A stretch of 64,000 nt of DNA from Paenibacillus piscarius (GTDB lineage: Bacteria; Bacillota; Bacilli; Paenibacillales; Paenibacillaceae), in NCBI RefSeq assembly GCF_022234545.1, contig NZ_JAIEUI010000019.1, positions 62,001 through 126,000 on the forward strand. The letters are read 5' to 3'. This document shows, piece after piece, positions 26,905-35,249 of the stretch. The notes beneath the pieces were generated by a model. That model did not search any database, had not been told where the DNA came from, and saw only the letters and a program-made list of their open reading frames with translations. The stretch's first letter is position 1. Each line of letters starts with the position of its first letter. The translations under genes were made by a program, and so were the position numbers.

Positions 26905-27843
26905 ATGGGGATGGTTCGTTACATTGCCAATAAGTTTTTCTATATGCTTGTTTCGCTGTTTGTGCTGATTTCAGCGACTTTTTTTCTGATGAAAGCTATT
27001 CCGGGGGACCCGTTCACTTCTGAAAAGAAGGTTCCGCCGGAAATTAAAGCGCGTTTATATGAGCAATATGGATTGGACAAGCCGCTCTATCATCAGTATT
27101 TCAAGTATTTGGGTGAAATCGCCCAGGGTGATTTGGGTGTGTCCATGAAGCGGCTGAACCAGGATGTAACCCATTTGATCGGGCAAACGTTCTCGGCGTC
27201 TCTGAAGCTGGGGGTTATCGCAATTATTGTGTCGGTTATTGTCGGAGTCTTTCTCGGCATGATGGCGGCACTCTATCACCGCAAGTTTATAGACAGTGCA
27301 GCCATGGTGCTGGCGGTGCTGGGGATTGCGGTTCCGAGCTTTGTAGTCGCCTCGCTGCTCCAGTATGTGTTCGCCTACAAGTTTCATATGTTCCCGGTCT
27401 CCGGGTTTAAGGGGCCCATGTATTACTTCCTGCCTGTAACCGCACTCTCGGCACAGCCGATAGCCTTCATAGCGAGGCTGACGCGTTCGAGTATGCTGGA
27501 GGTGCTGAATGCAGACTACATCAAGACGGCTAAGGCCAAGGGTCTGAGCTGGGCTGCGATTCTGAGCCGCCACGTGCTGCGCAACGGGATTCTGCCGGTT
27601 GTCACCTACATGGGGCCAATGACGGCTAACATCGTTACCGGTTCGGTCGTTATCGAGCAGATCTTCGGTGTCGGCGGGATCGGCAAGCAGTTTGTCGAAG
27701 CCATTGGCGTTCGCGATTACACTGTCATTATGGGGATCACTATCTTCTATGGTGTACTGCTGATGGTCGCACGCTTCATCACGGATATTGCGTATGTATT
27801 TGTAGATCCGCGTATCAAACTAACTGGCGGAAAGGAGGGCTAA
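26905..27843 (+). CDS. oppB: Oligopeptide ABC transporter permease OppB
   Basis: The 312-residue protein has an N-terminal transmembrane helix with the family signature ending AIPGDPF, four to five further helices and the EAA loop (YIKTAKAKGLSWAAILSRHVLRNG). It forms half of the transmembrane channel with OppC. AAAGGAGGTG allows starts at ATG 26905 or ATG 26911; GTG 26899 is also in frame. Confidence 0.95.
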   Translation: MGMVRYIANKFFYMLVSLFVLISATFFLMKAIPGDPFTSEKKVPPEIKARLYEQYGLDKPLYHQYFKYLGEIAQGDLGVSMKRLNQDVTHLIGQTFSASLKLGVIAIIVSVIVGVFLGMMAALYHRKFIDSAAMVLAVLGIAVPSFVVASLLQYVFAYKFHMFPVSGFKGPMYYFLPVTALSAQPIAFIARLTRSSMLEVLNADYIKTAKAKGLSWAAILSRHVLRNGILPVVTYMGPMTANIVTGSVVIEQIFGVGGIGKQFVEAIGVRDYTVIMGITIFYGVLLMVARFITDIAYVFVDPRIKLTGGKEG

Positions 27844-27846
27844 CGA

Positions 27847-28797
27847 TTGGCTTCTGACAAAAACCTGGTTCCGCAGCATGCGGACCTGACACCTGATGAT
27901 TTCCGTAAAGTCGGCATTGATGAACGGAAGGCTGAGGTCATTCAGCGCGAGAGTCTCTCCGCCTGGCGGGATTCCTGGGAGCGTCTGCGCCAGAACAAGA
28001 TGGCCATGACCGCACTGGGCGTGCTTGGACTGATCGTACTTGCAGCGATTTTTGCTCCAATGTTCTCTAAGTATAACTACTACTCAAATGACTTGCTCGC
28101 TACTAATAAGCCCCCTTCATTATCCGACCATTGGTTTGGTACCGATGATCTGGGGCGTGACATCTTCGTCCGTACCTGGTACGGCGCACGGATCTCGCTG
28201 ATTGTCGGACTTGCCGCCGCGGCGATTGACCTCTTCATTGGGGTGATCTACGGCGGAATTATGGGTTACTTCGGCGGACGTGTAGACAACATCATGAATA
28301 AGATTTCGGAAATTCTCTACTCTATCCCTTACCTGCTGGTAGTTATCCTGCTGCTGGTGGTGCTTGAGCCGAGTCTTGGTACAATCATCCTGGCACTGAC
28401 GATTACGGGCTGGATTACCATGTCCTGGATTGTCCGCGGGGAGATTATGCAGCTGAAGAACCGTGAATTCGTATTGGCCTCCCGTTCGATGGGTGCCGGG
28501 TCGAAGCGGCTGCTCTTCAAGCATCTTTTGCCGAATGCTGTAGGACCTATTATCGTAACAATTACATTGTCTGTGCCGAACGCCATCTTCGCTGAAGCGT
28601 TCCTGAGCTTCCTTGGTCTCGGCGTACAGGCTCCTGTAGCTTCACTGGGTTCGATGATTAATGACTCACTGACCGGCTGGCTGTATTATCCGTGGCGCTT
28701 CCTGTTCCCGGCTATTCTGATCAGCTTAACGATGCTGTCCTTCAACATCTTTGGTGACGGTCTGCGCGATGCGCTCGATCCTAAGCTGAAGAAATAG
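27847..28797 (+). CDS. oppC: Oligopeptide ABC transporter permease OppC
   Basis: The 316-residue inner-membrane permease has the OppC N-terminal extension (ESLSAWRDSWERLRQNKMAM), HWFGTDDLGRDIFVR, and an EAA loop (NREFVLASRSMGAGSKRLLF). TTG start after AAGGAGGG, 3 bp from the end of oppB. It is followed immediately by the remains of oppD. Confidence 0.95.
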   Translation: MASDKNLVPQHADLTPDDFRKVGIDERKAEVIQRESLSAWRDSWERLRQNKMAMTALGVLGLIVLAAIFAPMFSKYNYYSNDLLATNKPPSLSDHWFGTDDLGRDIFVRTWYGARISLIVGLAAAAIDLFIGVIYGGIMGYFGGRVDNIMNKISEILYSIPYLLVVILLLVVLEPSLGTIILALTITGWITMSWIVRGEIMQLKNREFVLASRSMGAGSKRLLFKHLLPNAVGPIIVTITLSVPNAIFAEAFLSFLGLGVQAPVASLGSMINDSLTGWLYYPWRFLFPAILISLTMLSFNIFGDGLRDALDPKLKK

Positions 28798-28798
28798 A

Positions 28799-29016
28799 AT
28801 GGAATCCATTCGCGGTAAAGATATTGGCATGATACTTCAAGACCCGATGACTTCTTTGAACCCAAGGATCAAGGTGGGGAACAGATAAACCGAAGTTTTG
28901 ATCACACTATCGAATATGTCAGCGGCCGAAGCGGAAGAGGTTGAAATGCTGAAGCTGGTGGGCATTACAAATGCGGAGGCCCGCGTTAACCAATATCTCC
29001 ACGAATTTTGCTGGTG
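28799..29016 (+). pseudogene. oppD: Remnant of oppD (ABC transporter ATPase)
   Basis: The frame starting 1 bp after oppC reads SIRGKDIGMILQDPMTSLNP, the canonical OppD Q-loop region. After a TAA stop the same frame continues with EMLKLVGITNAEARVNQYLHEF, the OppD segment leading to the ABC signature, then CW-stop where SGG is expected. The first 80-90 residues (Walker A) and everything after the signature (Walker B, C-terminus) are gone. The stop sits in GGGGAACAGATAAACC, which would read GEQIT with one G more and one A fewer, suggesting paired homopolymer indels. It cannot make a working ATPase. Confidence 0.85.
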
Positions 29017-29078
29017 AAGGCTGGGAGATCTTTAAGAATTCCCTGCCTAAGTATAACCAAGAAGGAGGTGCAGTCCGC

Positions 29079-30011
29079 ATGAGTAAGAATTTGAGCAAGA
29101 ACCTGATTGAAGTAGAAGGCCTTAAGAAGTATTTCAACGTAGGCAAAGGAAGAGTGCTTAAGGCTGTTGACAATATTAGCTTCTCGATCCGTGAAGGTGA
29201 AACCCTGGGAATGGTAGGGGAGTCCGGCTGCGGCAAGACGACTGCAGGCCGTACCGTTCTCCGCTTGTATGAGCCGACTGCAGGAAGCGTGAAATACCAG
29301 GGAACCGATATCTACAAATTATCGGGCGGCAAGATGAAGGCGATGCGCCGCGATATGCAGATGATCTTCCAGGACCCGTATGCCTCGCTTAATCCGCGGT
29401 TTACAGTATCTGATATTATCGGCGAAGCACTGGATATCCATGGTATGGCCGGAAGCCGCCAGGAACGCAAGAAGCGGATTGAAGAACTGCTGGATATGGT
29501 AGGCTTGAACCACGATCATGCCACCCGGTATCCGCATGAATTCTCCGGCGGCCAGCGCCAGCGTATCGGGATTGCCCGGGCGCTTGCAGTGAATCCGAAG
29601 TTCATCGTCTGCGATGAGCCGATCTCTGCGCTTGACGTTTCCATTCAGGCACAGGTCGTCAACCTGCTGAAGGAGCTGCAGGACCGTCTGGGATTGACGT
29701 ATCTCTTCATTGCCCATGACCTGTCCATGGTCAAGCATATCAGTGACCGTGTGGCTGTAATGTATCTGGGTAAAATGGTGGAGCTCGCAGAGAGCGAAGA
29801 ATTGTACGCGAACCCGATTCATCCGTACACCAAATCCCTGCTGTCTGCTATTCCGGTACCGGACCCTGAGGTGGAAGCGAACAAAAAACGCATTCATTTG
29901 CATGATGAGCTGGGCAGCCCGATCTATGCTGCCGGCGAGAAATCCAACGACAGCGATTATGAACTGGTTGAGGTGTCCAAGGGACATTTCGTCGCCAGAC
30001 AGTTTGCTTAA
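29079..30011 (+). CDS. oppF: Oligopeptide ABC transporter ATPase OppF
   Basis: The 310-residue ABC ATPase has Walker A GESGCGKTTAGR (near residue 50), Q-loop MIFQDPYASLNPR, signature FSGGQRQRIGIARAL, Walker B FIVCDEPISALD and the OppF C-terminal extension (NPIHPYTKSLLSAIP). The ATG at 29079 follows AAGGAGGTG. OppF normally pairs with OppD. With oppD degraded, OppF would have to homodimerise, recruit an ATPase from elsewhere, or be inactive. Confidence 0.95.
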   Translation: MSKNLSKNLIEVEGLKKYFNVGKGRVLKAVDNISFSIREGETLGMVGESGCGKTTAGRTVLRLYEPTAGSVKYQGTDIYKLSGGKMKAMRRDMQMIFQDPYASLNPRFTVSDIIGEALDIHGMAGSRQERKKRIEELLDMVGLNHDHATRYPHEFSGGQRQRIGIARALAVNPKFIVCDEPISALDVSIQAQVVNLLKELQDRLGLTYLFIAHDLSMVKHISDRVAVMYLGKMVELAESEELYANPIHPYTKSLLSAIPVPDPEVEANKKRIHLHDELGSPIYAAGEKSNDSDYELVEVSKGHFVARQFA

Positions 30012-30034
30012 TCTTAATAGTGACAGTCACCACA

Positions 30035-30065
30035 GGCGGGAGCGATCAGCTCTCGCCTCTTGCTT
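30035..30065 (+). terminator. Weak terminator after oppF
   Basis: GGCGGGAGC pairs with GCTCTCGCC around GATCA, followed by an interrupted T-rich run (TCTTGCTTT). Confidence 0.6.
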
Positions 30066-30187
30066 TCAACATGCCGGTGGAGACATTTCTTTGACGCCGC
30101 ACCCAACATTGGATACAATCATAAAGGGTTGTTTACTGAATATGATTTACATACAGCAGGAACATGGAGAACTGGAGGCCACTAGAT

Positions 30188-31819
30188 ATGAATGTTGTAC
30201 CTGAACCACTGCCGGGCGGATCTGCGCTCGCCGGTGACTATATACATCAATATGAAAGAGTAGGACATTTGTATGGCGGTGACTTCCGCAGCCGGGAGAG
30301 CCGGGCGGAGCGCGCTGAATGGCTGGACCGTACCGGCAGCCTACGGGCTGACCGGGCGGAGGTTGCTGCAGCCTTACGCGATTATAATGGCAAGCACAAT
30401 GCCCATGAGGAGGTCCTCCGCTCGATTGAGCTATTGGAGCAGCCTGATACCCTGGTGGTGACAGGCGGCCAGCAGAGCGGCTTGTTCACCGGTCCGTTAT
30501 TTGTGGCCTATAAGGCCATTACGGTGATTCAGGCGGCCCGTGAGGCCGCAGAGCAGCTCGGACGGCCTGTTGTGCCGCTGTTCTGGATTGCCGGGGAGGA
30601 TCATGACTGGGATGAGGTCAATCATACTTATGTACTGAACCGCAGCGGCGAAATCTCCCGCATTAAGCTGGATCGCGGCGACGGGCCGCGGTCGCCGGTC
30701 AGCCAGATCAGCGTGGATGCCGAAAGCTGGCAGCAGGCTGTGGAGCAATTGGATGGACTGCTGCAGGACAGCGAGTTCAAGCCGCAGCTCATGGAGCTGG
30801 TTACCGCTGCGGCGGAGAGTGCCGGGAATATGACGGAAGCCTTTGCCAAGCTGATGGGCTCCTTGTTCGGGCAATTCGGCCTGATCTTGCTGGATTCAGC
30901 CGATCCTGCCCTGCGCAGGCTGGAAGCGCCGATGTTCACTTCTATTATAGAGCGCAATGACGAGCTGGAGGCAGCCTACCTGGCAGCGGCTGAACAGATT
31001 ACCGCCAGCGGATATGAACTGCAGGCCGATGTGACGCCAGGCAATGCGAATCTCTTCTATATACATGAAGGTGCACGCCTGCTGCTCCATAAGGAGGAGG
31101 GACAGTTCACAGACCGGAAGGGCACGGTATCCTTTTCCCGGGAAGAATTGCTGAAGCAACTGGAGAATCACCCTGAACGGTTCAGCAATAACGTGCTGAC
31201 CCGCCCGCTGATGCAGGATTATCTGCTGCCTGTACTGGCTACAGTACTTGGACAGGGCGAAATCGCCTATTGGGCTATTCCGCAGCAGGCCTTCCGGGTG
31301 CTGGACGGGCAAATGCCGCTGATTCTTCCGCGGATGTCTTTTACAGTAATAGAAGGAACGCTTAAGAAGCATATGGATAAATACGGCCTGACCTTCACGG
31401 ATGTGCAGGGGGGCCTGGACAATAAACGTAAAGAGTGGCTGAGCGCCCAAGACGAGCTAAGGCTGGAAGACCGGTTCGAAGAGATCCGGACGGTGTTCTC
31501 CGGAATGTATGAACCGCTGATTGAACAGCTTGGCAGCATTCAGGCGGGTCTGCTGAAGCTGGGGAACAATAACAAGGATAAGATTCTTGATCAGATTTCC
31601 TTCCTGGAAGCTAAGGCGCTTGACGCGCTGGAGAAGCAGAATGAAGCTGCGCTGCGCCAGTGGGAACGGATCGAGCTGTCGCTGATACCGCTGGGTAAGC
31701 TGCAGGAACGTGTATATAATATGATGTACTATCTTAACCGTTACGGACTTGGATGGCTTGAGGATGTAATGGCTGTGCCCGCCGACTTCAGCGGAACACA
31801 CCGTATCATTTATATGTAA
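30188..31819 (+). CDS. bshC: Bacillithiol biosynthesis cysteine-adding enzyme BshC
   Basis: The 543-residue protein has the BshC core: VVTGGQQSGLFTGPLFVAYKAITV, VPLFWIAGEDHDWDEVNHT, and a long coiled-coil C-terminal part (about 385-480). BshC adds cysteine to GlcN-malate as the last step of bacillithiol synthesis, the main low-molecular-weight thiol of Bacillales. I chose ATG 30188 with GGAGG about 10 nt upstream; ATG 30164 is also in frame. Location ahead of mraZ is conserved with B. subtilis. Confidence 0.93.
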   Translation: MNVVPEPLPGGSALAGDYIHQYERVGHLYGGDFRSRESRAERAEWLDRTGSLRADRAEVAAALRDYNGKHNAHEEVLRSIELLEQPDTLVVTGGQQSGLFTGPLFVAYKAITVIQAAREAAEQLGRPVVPLFWIAGEDHDWDEVNHTYVLNRSGEISRIKLDRGDGPRSPVSQISVDAESWQQAVEQLDGLLQDSEFKPQLMELVTAAAESAGNMTEAFAKLMGSLFGQFGLILLDSADPALRRLEAPMFTSIIERNDELEAAYLAAAEQITASGYELQADVTPGNANLFYIHEGARLLLHKEEGQFTDRKGTVSFSREELLKQLENHPERFSNNVLTRPLMQDYLLPVLATVLGQGEIAYWAIPQQAFRVLDGQMPLILPRMSFTVIEGTLKKHMDKYGLTFTDVQGGLDNKRKEWLSAQDELRLEDRFEEIRTVFSGMYEPLIEQLGSIQAGLLKLGNNNKDKILDQISFLEAKALDALEKQNEAALRQWERIELSLIPLGKLQERVYNMMYYLNRYGLGWLEDVMAVPADFSGTHRIIYM

Positions 31820-31874
31820 GAAGCAGTGAAATGCAGGCAGGCTGACTCAAAATGTTGAAGGAGGGTTTCATTCT

Positions 31875-33146
31875 ATGAGTTCATTATCCAAGGAAAACAG
31901 TATTGTCGCTGATATGTCCCTTGCGCCTGAGGGCCATCTCAAAATCGACTGGGTCCGCCAGCATATGCCGGTGCTGAACCGCATCCGTGAGCAGTTTGAA
32001 GCGGAGCAGCCGTTCAAGGGACTGAAGGTATCAATTACGCTTCACCTGGAAGCGAAGACGGCTTATCTGGCCAAGGTGGTTCAGGCCGGCGGTGCTGAAG
32101 TAACGATTACCGGCTCCAATCCATTGTCCACACAGGATGATGTATGTGCTGCACTGGTAGAGGACGGCATCACCGTATTCGCCAAGTACAATCCTTCTCC
32201 TGAAGAGTTCAAGGCGCTGAACATCAAGGCGCTGGAGAGCAAGCCGGATCTGATTATTGACGACGGCGGGGACTTTGCGACACTGCTGCATTCCGAACGG
32301 CCTGACCTGATGGAGAACATCCGCGGCGGAGCGGAAGAGACTACTACAGGGATCATCCGGCTGAAGGCGCTGCAGAAGCAGGGAATGCTGAAATTCCCGA
32401 TGGTGGCAGTAAATGACGCTTATTGCAAATATTTGTTCGACAACCGCTACGGCACAGGACAATCGGCATGGGACGGCATTGTTCGCACGACAAATCTGAT
32501 TGTGGCCGGCAAAACCGTAGTTGTGGTCGGGTACGGCTGGTGCGGTAAAGGCGTAGCGATGCGCGCTAAGGGACTAGGTGCGAATGTTATCGTCACTGAA
32601 GTGGATGCGATCAAAGCGGTAGAGGCCCATATGGACGGGTTCCATGTGATGCCAATGCTGGAGGCGGCGAAGCAAGGAGACTTCTTCGTTACCGTTACCG
32701 GCAACCGGTATGTGATCCGCGGTGAGCACTATGACGTCATGAAGGACGGCGCGATTCTCTGCAATGCCGGGCACTTCGACGTGGAAGTGAATAAGCCGGA
32801 GCTGGCTGAGCGTTCGGTGTCCCAGCGGACGGTGCGCAAGAATATCGAAGAGTATCAGCTGAAGGATGGACGGAAGCTGTATCTGCTGGCTGAAGGACGT
32901 CTGGTTAACCTGGGAGCGGCAGATGGCCACCCGGCGGAGATTATGGATACGACCTTTGCCCTGCAGGCACTCTCGCTGAGATATGTGAATGACAATTACA
33001 AGAATATTGGCGTCAAAGTAGAGAATGTTCCTTACGAGCTGGATGAGCAGGTAGCGCGCTTCAAGCTGGAGAGTCTGGGCATTGCCATCGACAGTCTCAC
33101 GCAGGCTCAGGTGGATTATCTGGACAGCTGGAATCTGAACGACTAA
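31875..33146 (+). CDS. ahcY: Adenosylhomocysteinase (S-adenosylhomocysteine hydrolase)
   Basis: The 423-residue protein is the short form, without the roughly 40-residue insert of the classical enzyme. The NAD-binding motif is GYGWCGKGVAMRAKG, with substrate-side motifs HLEAKTAYL, DDGGDF and NDAYCKYLFDNRYGTGQS. It hydrolyses S-adenosylhomocysteine to homocysteine and adenosine. B. subtilis lacks this enzyme and uses the Pfs/LuxS route (established knowledge). GGAGGG precedes the ATG. A terminator follows, separating the gene from mraZ. Confidence 0.94.
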   Translation: MSSLSKENSIVADMSLAPEGHLKIDWVRQHMPVLNRIREQFEAEQPFKGLKVSITLHLEAKTAYLAKVVQAGGAEVTITGSNPLSTQDDVCAALVEDGITVFAKYNPSPEEFKALNIKALESKPDLIIDDGGDFATLLHSERPDLMENIRGGAEETTTGIIRLKALQKQGMLKFPMVAVNDAYCKYLFDNRYGTGQSAWDGIVRTTNLIVAGKTVVVVGYGWCGKGVAMRAKGLGANVIVTEVDAIKAVEAHMDGFHVMPMLEAAKQGDFFVTVTGNRYVIRGEHYDVMKDGAILCNAGHFDVEVNKPELAERSVSQRTVRKNIEEYQLKDGRKLYLLAEGRLVNLGAADGHPAEIMDTTFALQALSLRYVNDNYKNIGVKVENVPYELDEQVARFKLESLGIAIDSLTQAQVDYLDSWNLND

Positions 33147-33163
33147 GCATAAGGATCTATATG

Positions 33164-33195
33164 AGCCCGGAGCCAGTCAAATGGCCCGGGCTTTT
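33164..33195 (+). terminator. Rho-independent terminator upstream of the dcw cluster
   Basis: AGCCCGG(A)GCC pairs with GGCCCGGGCT around an AGTCAAAT loop, followed by TTTT. Confidence 0.8.
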
Positions 33196-33285
33196 GCGTG
33201 TTTTCAGGCAGAATAGAGTGCCGCTTGACAAGAAGAAAAAATTACCTTCGCGCGGAAGAAGGTTTTTGATTTTTAATGGCGAATC

Positions 33286-33327
33286 TATTATGCTTAGGTG
33301 GTGAAAAGTGGGGCAAAGTGGGGAATC
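33286..33327 (+). promoter_or_regulatory. mraZ promoter with 10-bp MraZ-type repeats
   Basis: TATTAT (33286-33291) is a likely -10 element; a -35 is weak (TTTTTG at 33263). Immediately downstream are three 10-bp direct repeats: GTGGTGAAAA, GTGGGGCAAA and GTGGGGAATC (33298-33327). Tandem TGGG-type repeats at 10-bp period before mraZ are the known MraZ binding-site form, so the cluster is probably autoregulated by MraZ. Confidence 0.72.
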
Positions 33328-33351
33328 GGGATTCAGGGGTGGGAGTAGCTT

Positions 33352-33789
33352 ATGTTTATGGGGGAATACCAGCATACCATCGACGATAAGGGCCGGATCA
33401 TTATCCCGGCCAAGTTCCGTGACATGCTCGGCGCTTCCTTCGTGGCGACCCGCGGCCTGGACTCATGCCTGTTTGTTTATCCCATGGAAGAATGGGGAAT
33501 CATGGAGCACAAGCTCAAAAGCCTTTCACTGATGAAATCGGATGCCCGTGCCTTCAGCCGGTTCTTTTTCTCGGGAGCGACTGAATGTGTATGGGACAAG
33601 CAGGGCAGGGTGAATCTGCCGGGGAATCTGCGGCAATACGCCAAGCTCGACAAGGACTGTGTCATTCTGGGCGTTTCAAACCGGGTGGAGATCTGGAACA
33701 AGCAGCTTTGGGAGCAGTACTACGAACAGTCAGAGGAATCGTTCAACGAAATCGCCGAGAAGCTGGTGGATTTCAATTTTGATCTATAA
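33352..33789 (+). CDS. mraZ: Transcriptional regulator MraZ
   Basis: The 145-residue protein holds two SpoVT/AbrB-like MraZ half-domains: GEYQHTIDDKGRIIIPAKFRD (about 4-24) and CVWDKQGRVNLPGNLRQYA (about 80-98). It is a ring-forming DNA-binding protein that represses the dcw cluster in several bacteria. The ATG at 33352 has GGGAG 7 nt upstream; ATG 33358 matches the usual family start and is an alternative. Confidence 0.95.
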   Translation: MFMGEYQHTIDDKGRIIIPAKFRDMLGASFVATRGLDSCLFVYPMEEWGIMEHKLKSLSLMKSDARAFSRFFFSGATECVWDKQGRVNLPGNLRQYAKLDKDCVILGVSNRVEIWNKQLWEQYYEQSEESFNEIAEKLVDFNFDL

Positions 33790-33829
33790 CACACACACAA
33801 TCGGAATTACTGCCTTGGAGGGATGCAGC

Positions 33830-34783
33830 TTGTTTCACCACATCACGGTGCTTAAGGAAGAAGCGACAGAAGGGCTGCACGTCAAGCAGGATGGCATATA
33901 TGTGGACTGTACGCTCGGGGGAGCCGGGCACAGCTCGCTGATTGCCTCCAGGCTTAGCGGCAAGGGCCGTCTGATCTGTCTGGATCAGGACGACTGGGCG
34001 CTGAACAATGCGAAAGAGAAATTATCCGGCTACGGAGACAAGGTGGTGACCGTCAAGACCAACTTCCGTGATCTGGAGGCTGTGCTGAAGTCGCTGCCGT
34101 TCGTCCCGCAGGTGGATGGTGTTCCGCAGGTGGACGGGATTCTGTTCGATCTGGGGGTCTCCTCTCCGCAGTTTGACGAAGGGGAACGGGGCTTCAGCTA
34201 CAATCATGATGCTCCGCTGGATATGCGGATGGACCAGTCGGCGAAGCTCACCGCGGCGGATATCGTCAATACCTGGAGCGAGCAGGAGATTGCCAGGGTG
34301 CTTTTCCAGTATGGCGAAGAGAAGTTCTCCCGGCGGATTGCCCGCAGGATTGTGGAGCGCAGGGAAGAACGTCCAATTGAGAGTACCGGGGAGCTGGCCG
34401 AGCTGATCAAGGAAGGGATTCCTGCAGCGGCCCGGCGGACGGGCGGCCATCCGGCCAAACGGAGCTTCCAGGGACTGCGGATCGCCGTCAACGATGAGCT
34501 GGGGGCGTTCGAGGAAGGGCTTCATGCCGCTGTGCGCTGTCTGGCGCCGGAGGGAAGGGTCTCGGTCATTACCTTTCATTCGCTGGAGGACCGGATCTGC
34601 AAGCAGATTTTCAGCAGTTACCTGAGCCGTTGTACCTGCCCGCCTGACCTTCCGTACTGCGTATGCGGGGCCGAAGGCACTCTGAAGCTGATCAACCGCA
34701 AGCCCATTGTACCCGGAGAAGAAGAGCTGGAACAGAATTCGCGTGCCCGTTCAGCTAAGCTGCGTATTGCAGAGAAATTGTAA
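33830..34783 (+). CDS. rsmH: 16S rRNA (cytosine(1402)-N4)-methyltransferase RsmH
   Basis: The protein has 317 residues. The SAM-binding motif is YVDCTLGGAGHSSLI, followed by DGILFDLGVSSPQFD, ERGFSYNHDAPLDMRMD and the C-terminal VITFHSLEDRI. Translation begins at TTG 33830, 8 nt after GGAGG; longer in-frame starts run into mraZ and do not match the family. An in-frame 18-bp tandem duplication (34103-34138) gives VPQVDG twice, just before the DGILFDLG motif. Confidence 0.94.
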   Translation: MFHHITVLKEEATEGLHVKQDGIYVDCTLGGAGHSSLIASRLSGKGRLICLDQDDWALNNAKEKLSGYGDKVVTVKTNFRDLEAVLKSLPFVPQVDGVPQVDGILFDLGVSSPQFDEGERGFSYNHDAPLDMRMDQSAKLTAADIVNTWSEQEIARVLFQYGEEKFSRRIARRIVERREERPIESTGELAELIKEGIPAAARRTGGHPAKRSFQGLRIAVNDELGAFEEGLHAAVRCLAPEGRVSVITFHSLEDRICKQIFSSYLSRCTCPPDLPYCVCGAEGTLKLINRKPIVPGEEELEQNSRARSAKLRIAEKL

Positions 34784-34806
34784 ATGACGATAAAGGAGAA
34801 TCAGAG

Positions 34807-35202
34807 ATGGCTTATACCCGCGGAAACCTGGCAGTGCAACCTAAGAGGAAACAAGAGGCAAACCCGCTCTATCGTGAGAAGACAAAAGTCGTCACCAGGC
34901 GCAGAGTCCTGCCGCTGCAGGAGAAGCTTTTGTACATGCTGACGCTGGGAGCCTTCGTGCTGGTAGCAGCCTCCCTAATCTGGCGTTACGTCCATATTTA
35001 CGATTTGAACCTGCAAGCCCAGAAGCTGGACACCGAAATTTCCAAGAACAAGAAACAAATTGCCACCTATCAGATGGAGAAGCAGAAGCTTGAACAGACG
35101 ATCGTCCAGAGAGCGCAGGAGATGGGGTACGTGATTCCATCCGTTGATTCTACAATCTATGTGCCGATTAGCAGCCAGGCTACTGACAAGGCCGGTAACT
35201 AA
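34807..35202 (+). CDS. ftsL: Cell division protein FtsL
   Basis: The 131-residue bitopic protein has a basic cytoplasmic region (about 1-40), one transmembrane helix (about 43-60) and an extracellular leucine-zipper-like coiled coil (about 65-105; LDTEISKNKKQIATYQMEKQ). It forms the FtsL-DivIC-DivIB subcomplex of the divisome. AAAGGAG precedes the ATG. The assignment rests on topology and on its position between rsmH and the penicillin-binding protein gene. Confidence 0.9.
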   Translation: MAYTRGNLAVQPKRKQEANPLYREKTKVVTRRRVLPLQEKLLYMLTLGAFVLVAASLIWRYVHIYDLNLQAQKLDTEISKNKKQIATYQMEKQKLEQTIVQRAQEMGYVIPSVDSTIYVPISSQATDKAGN

Positions 35203-35249
35203 CCAGCGATGAACGGCAATCGCAATACTAGAAGCTGTGAGGGTTCCTT

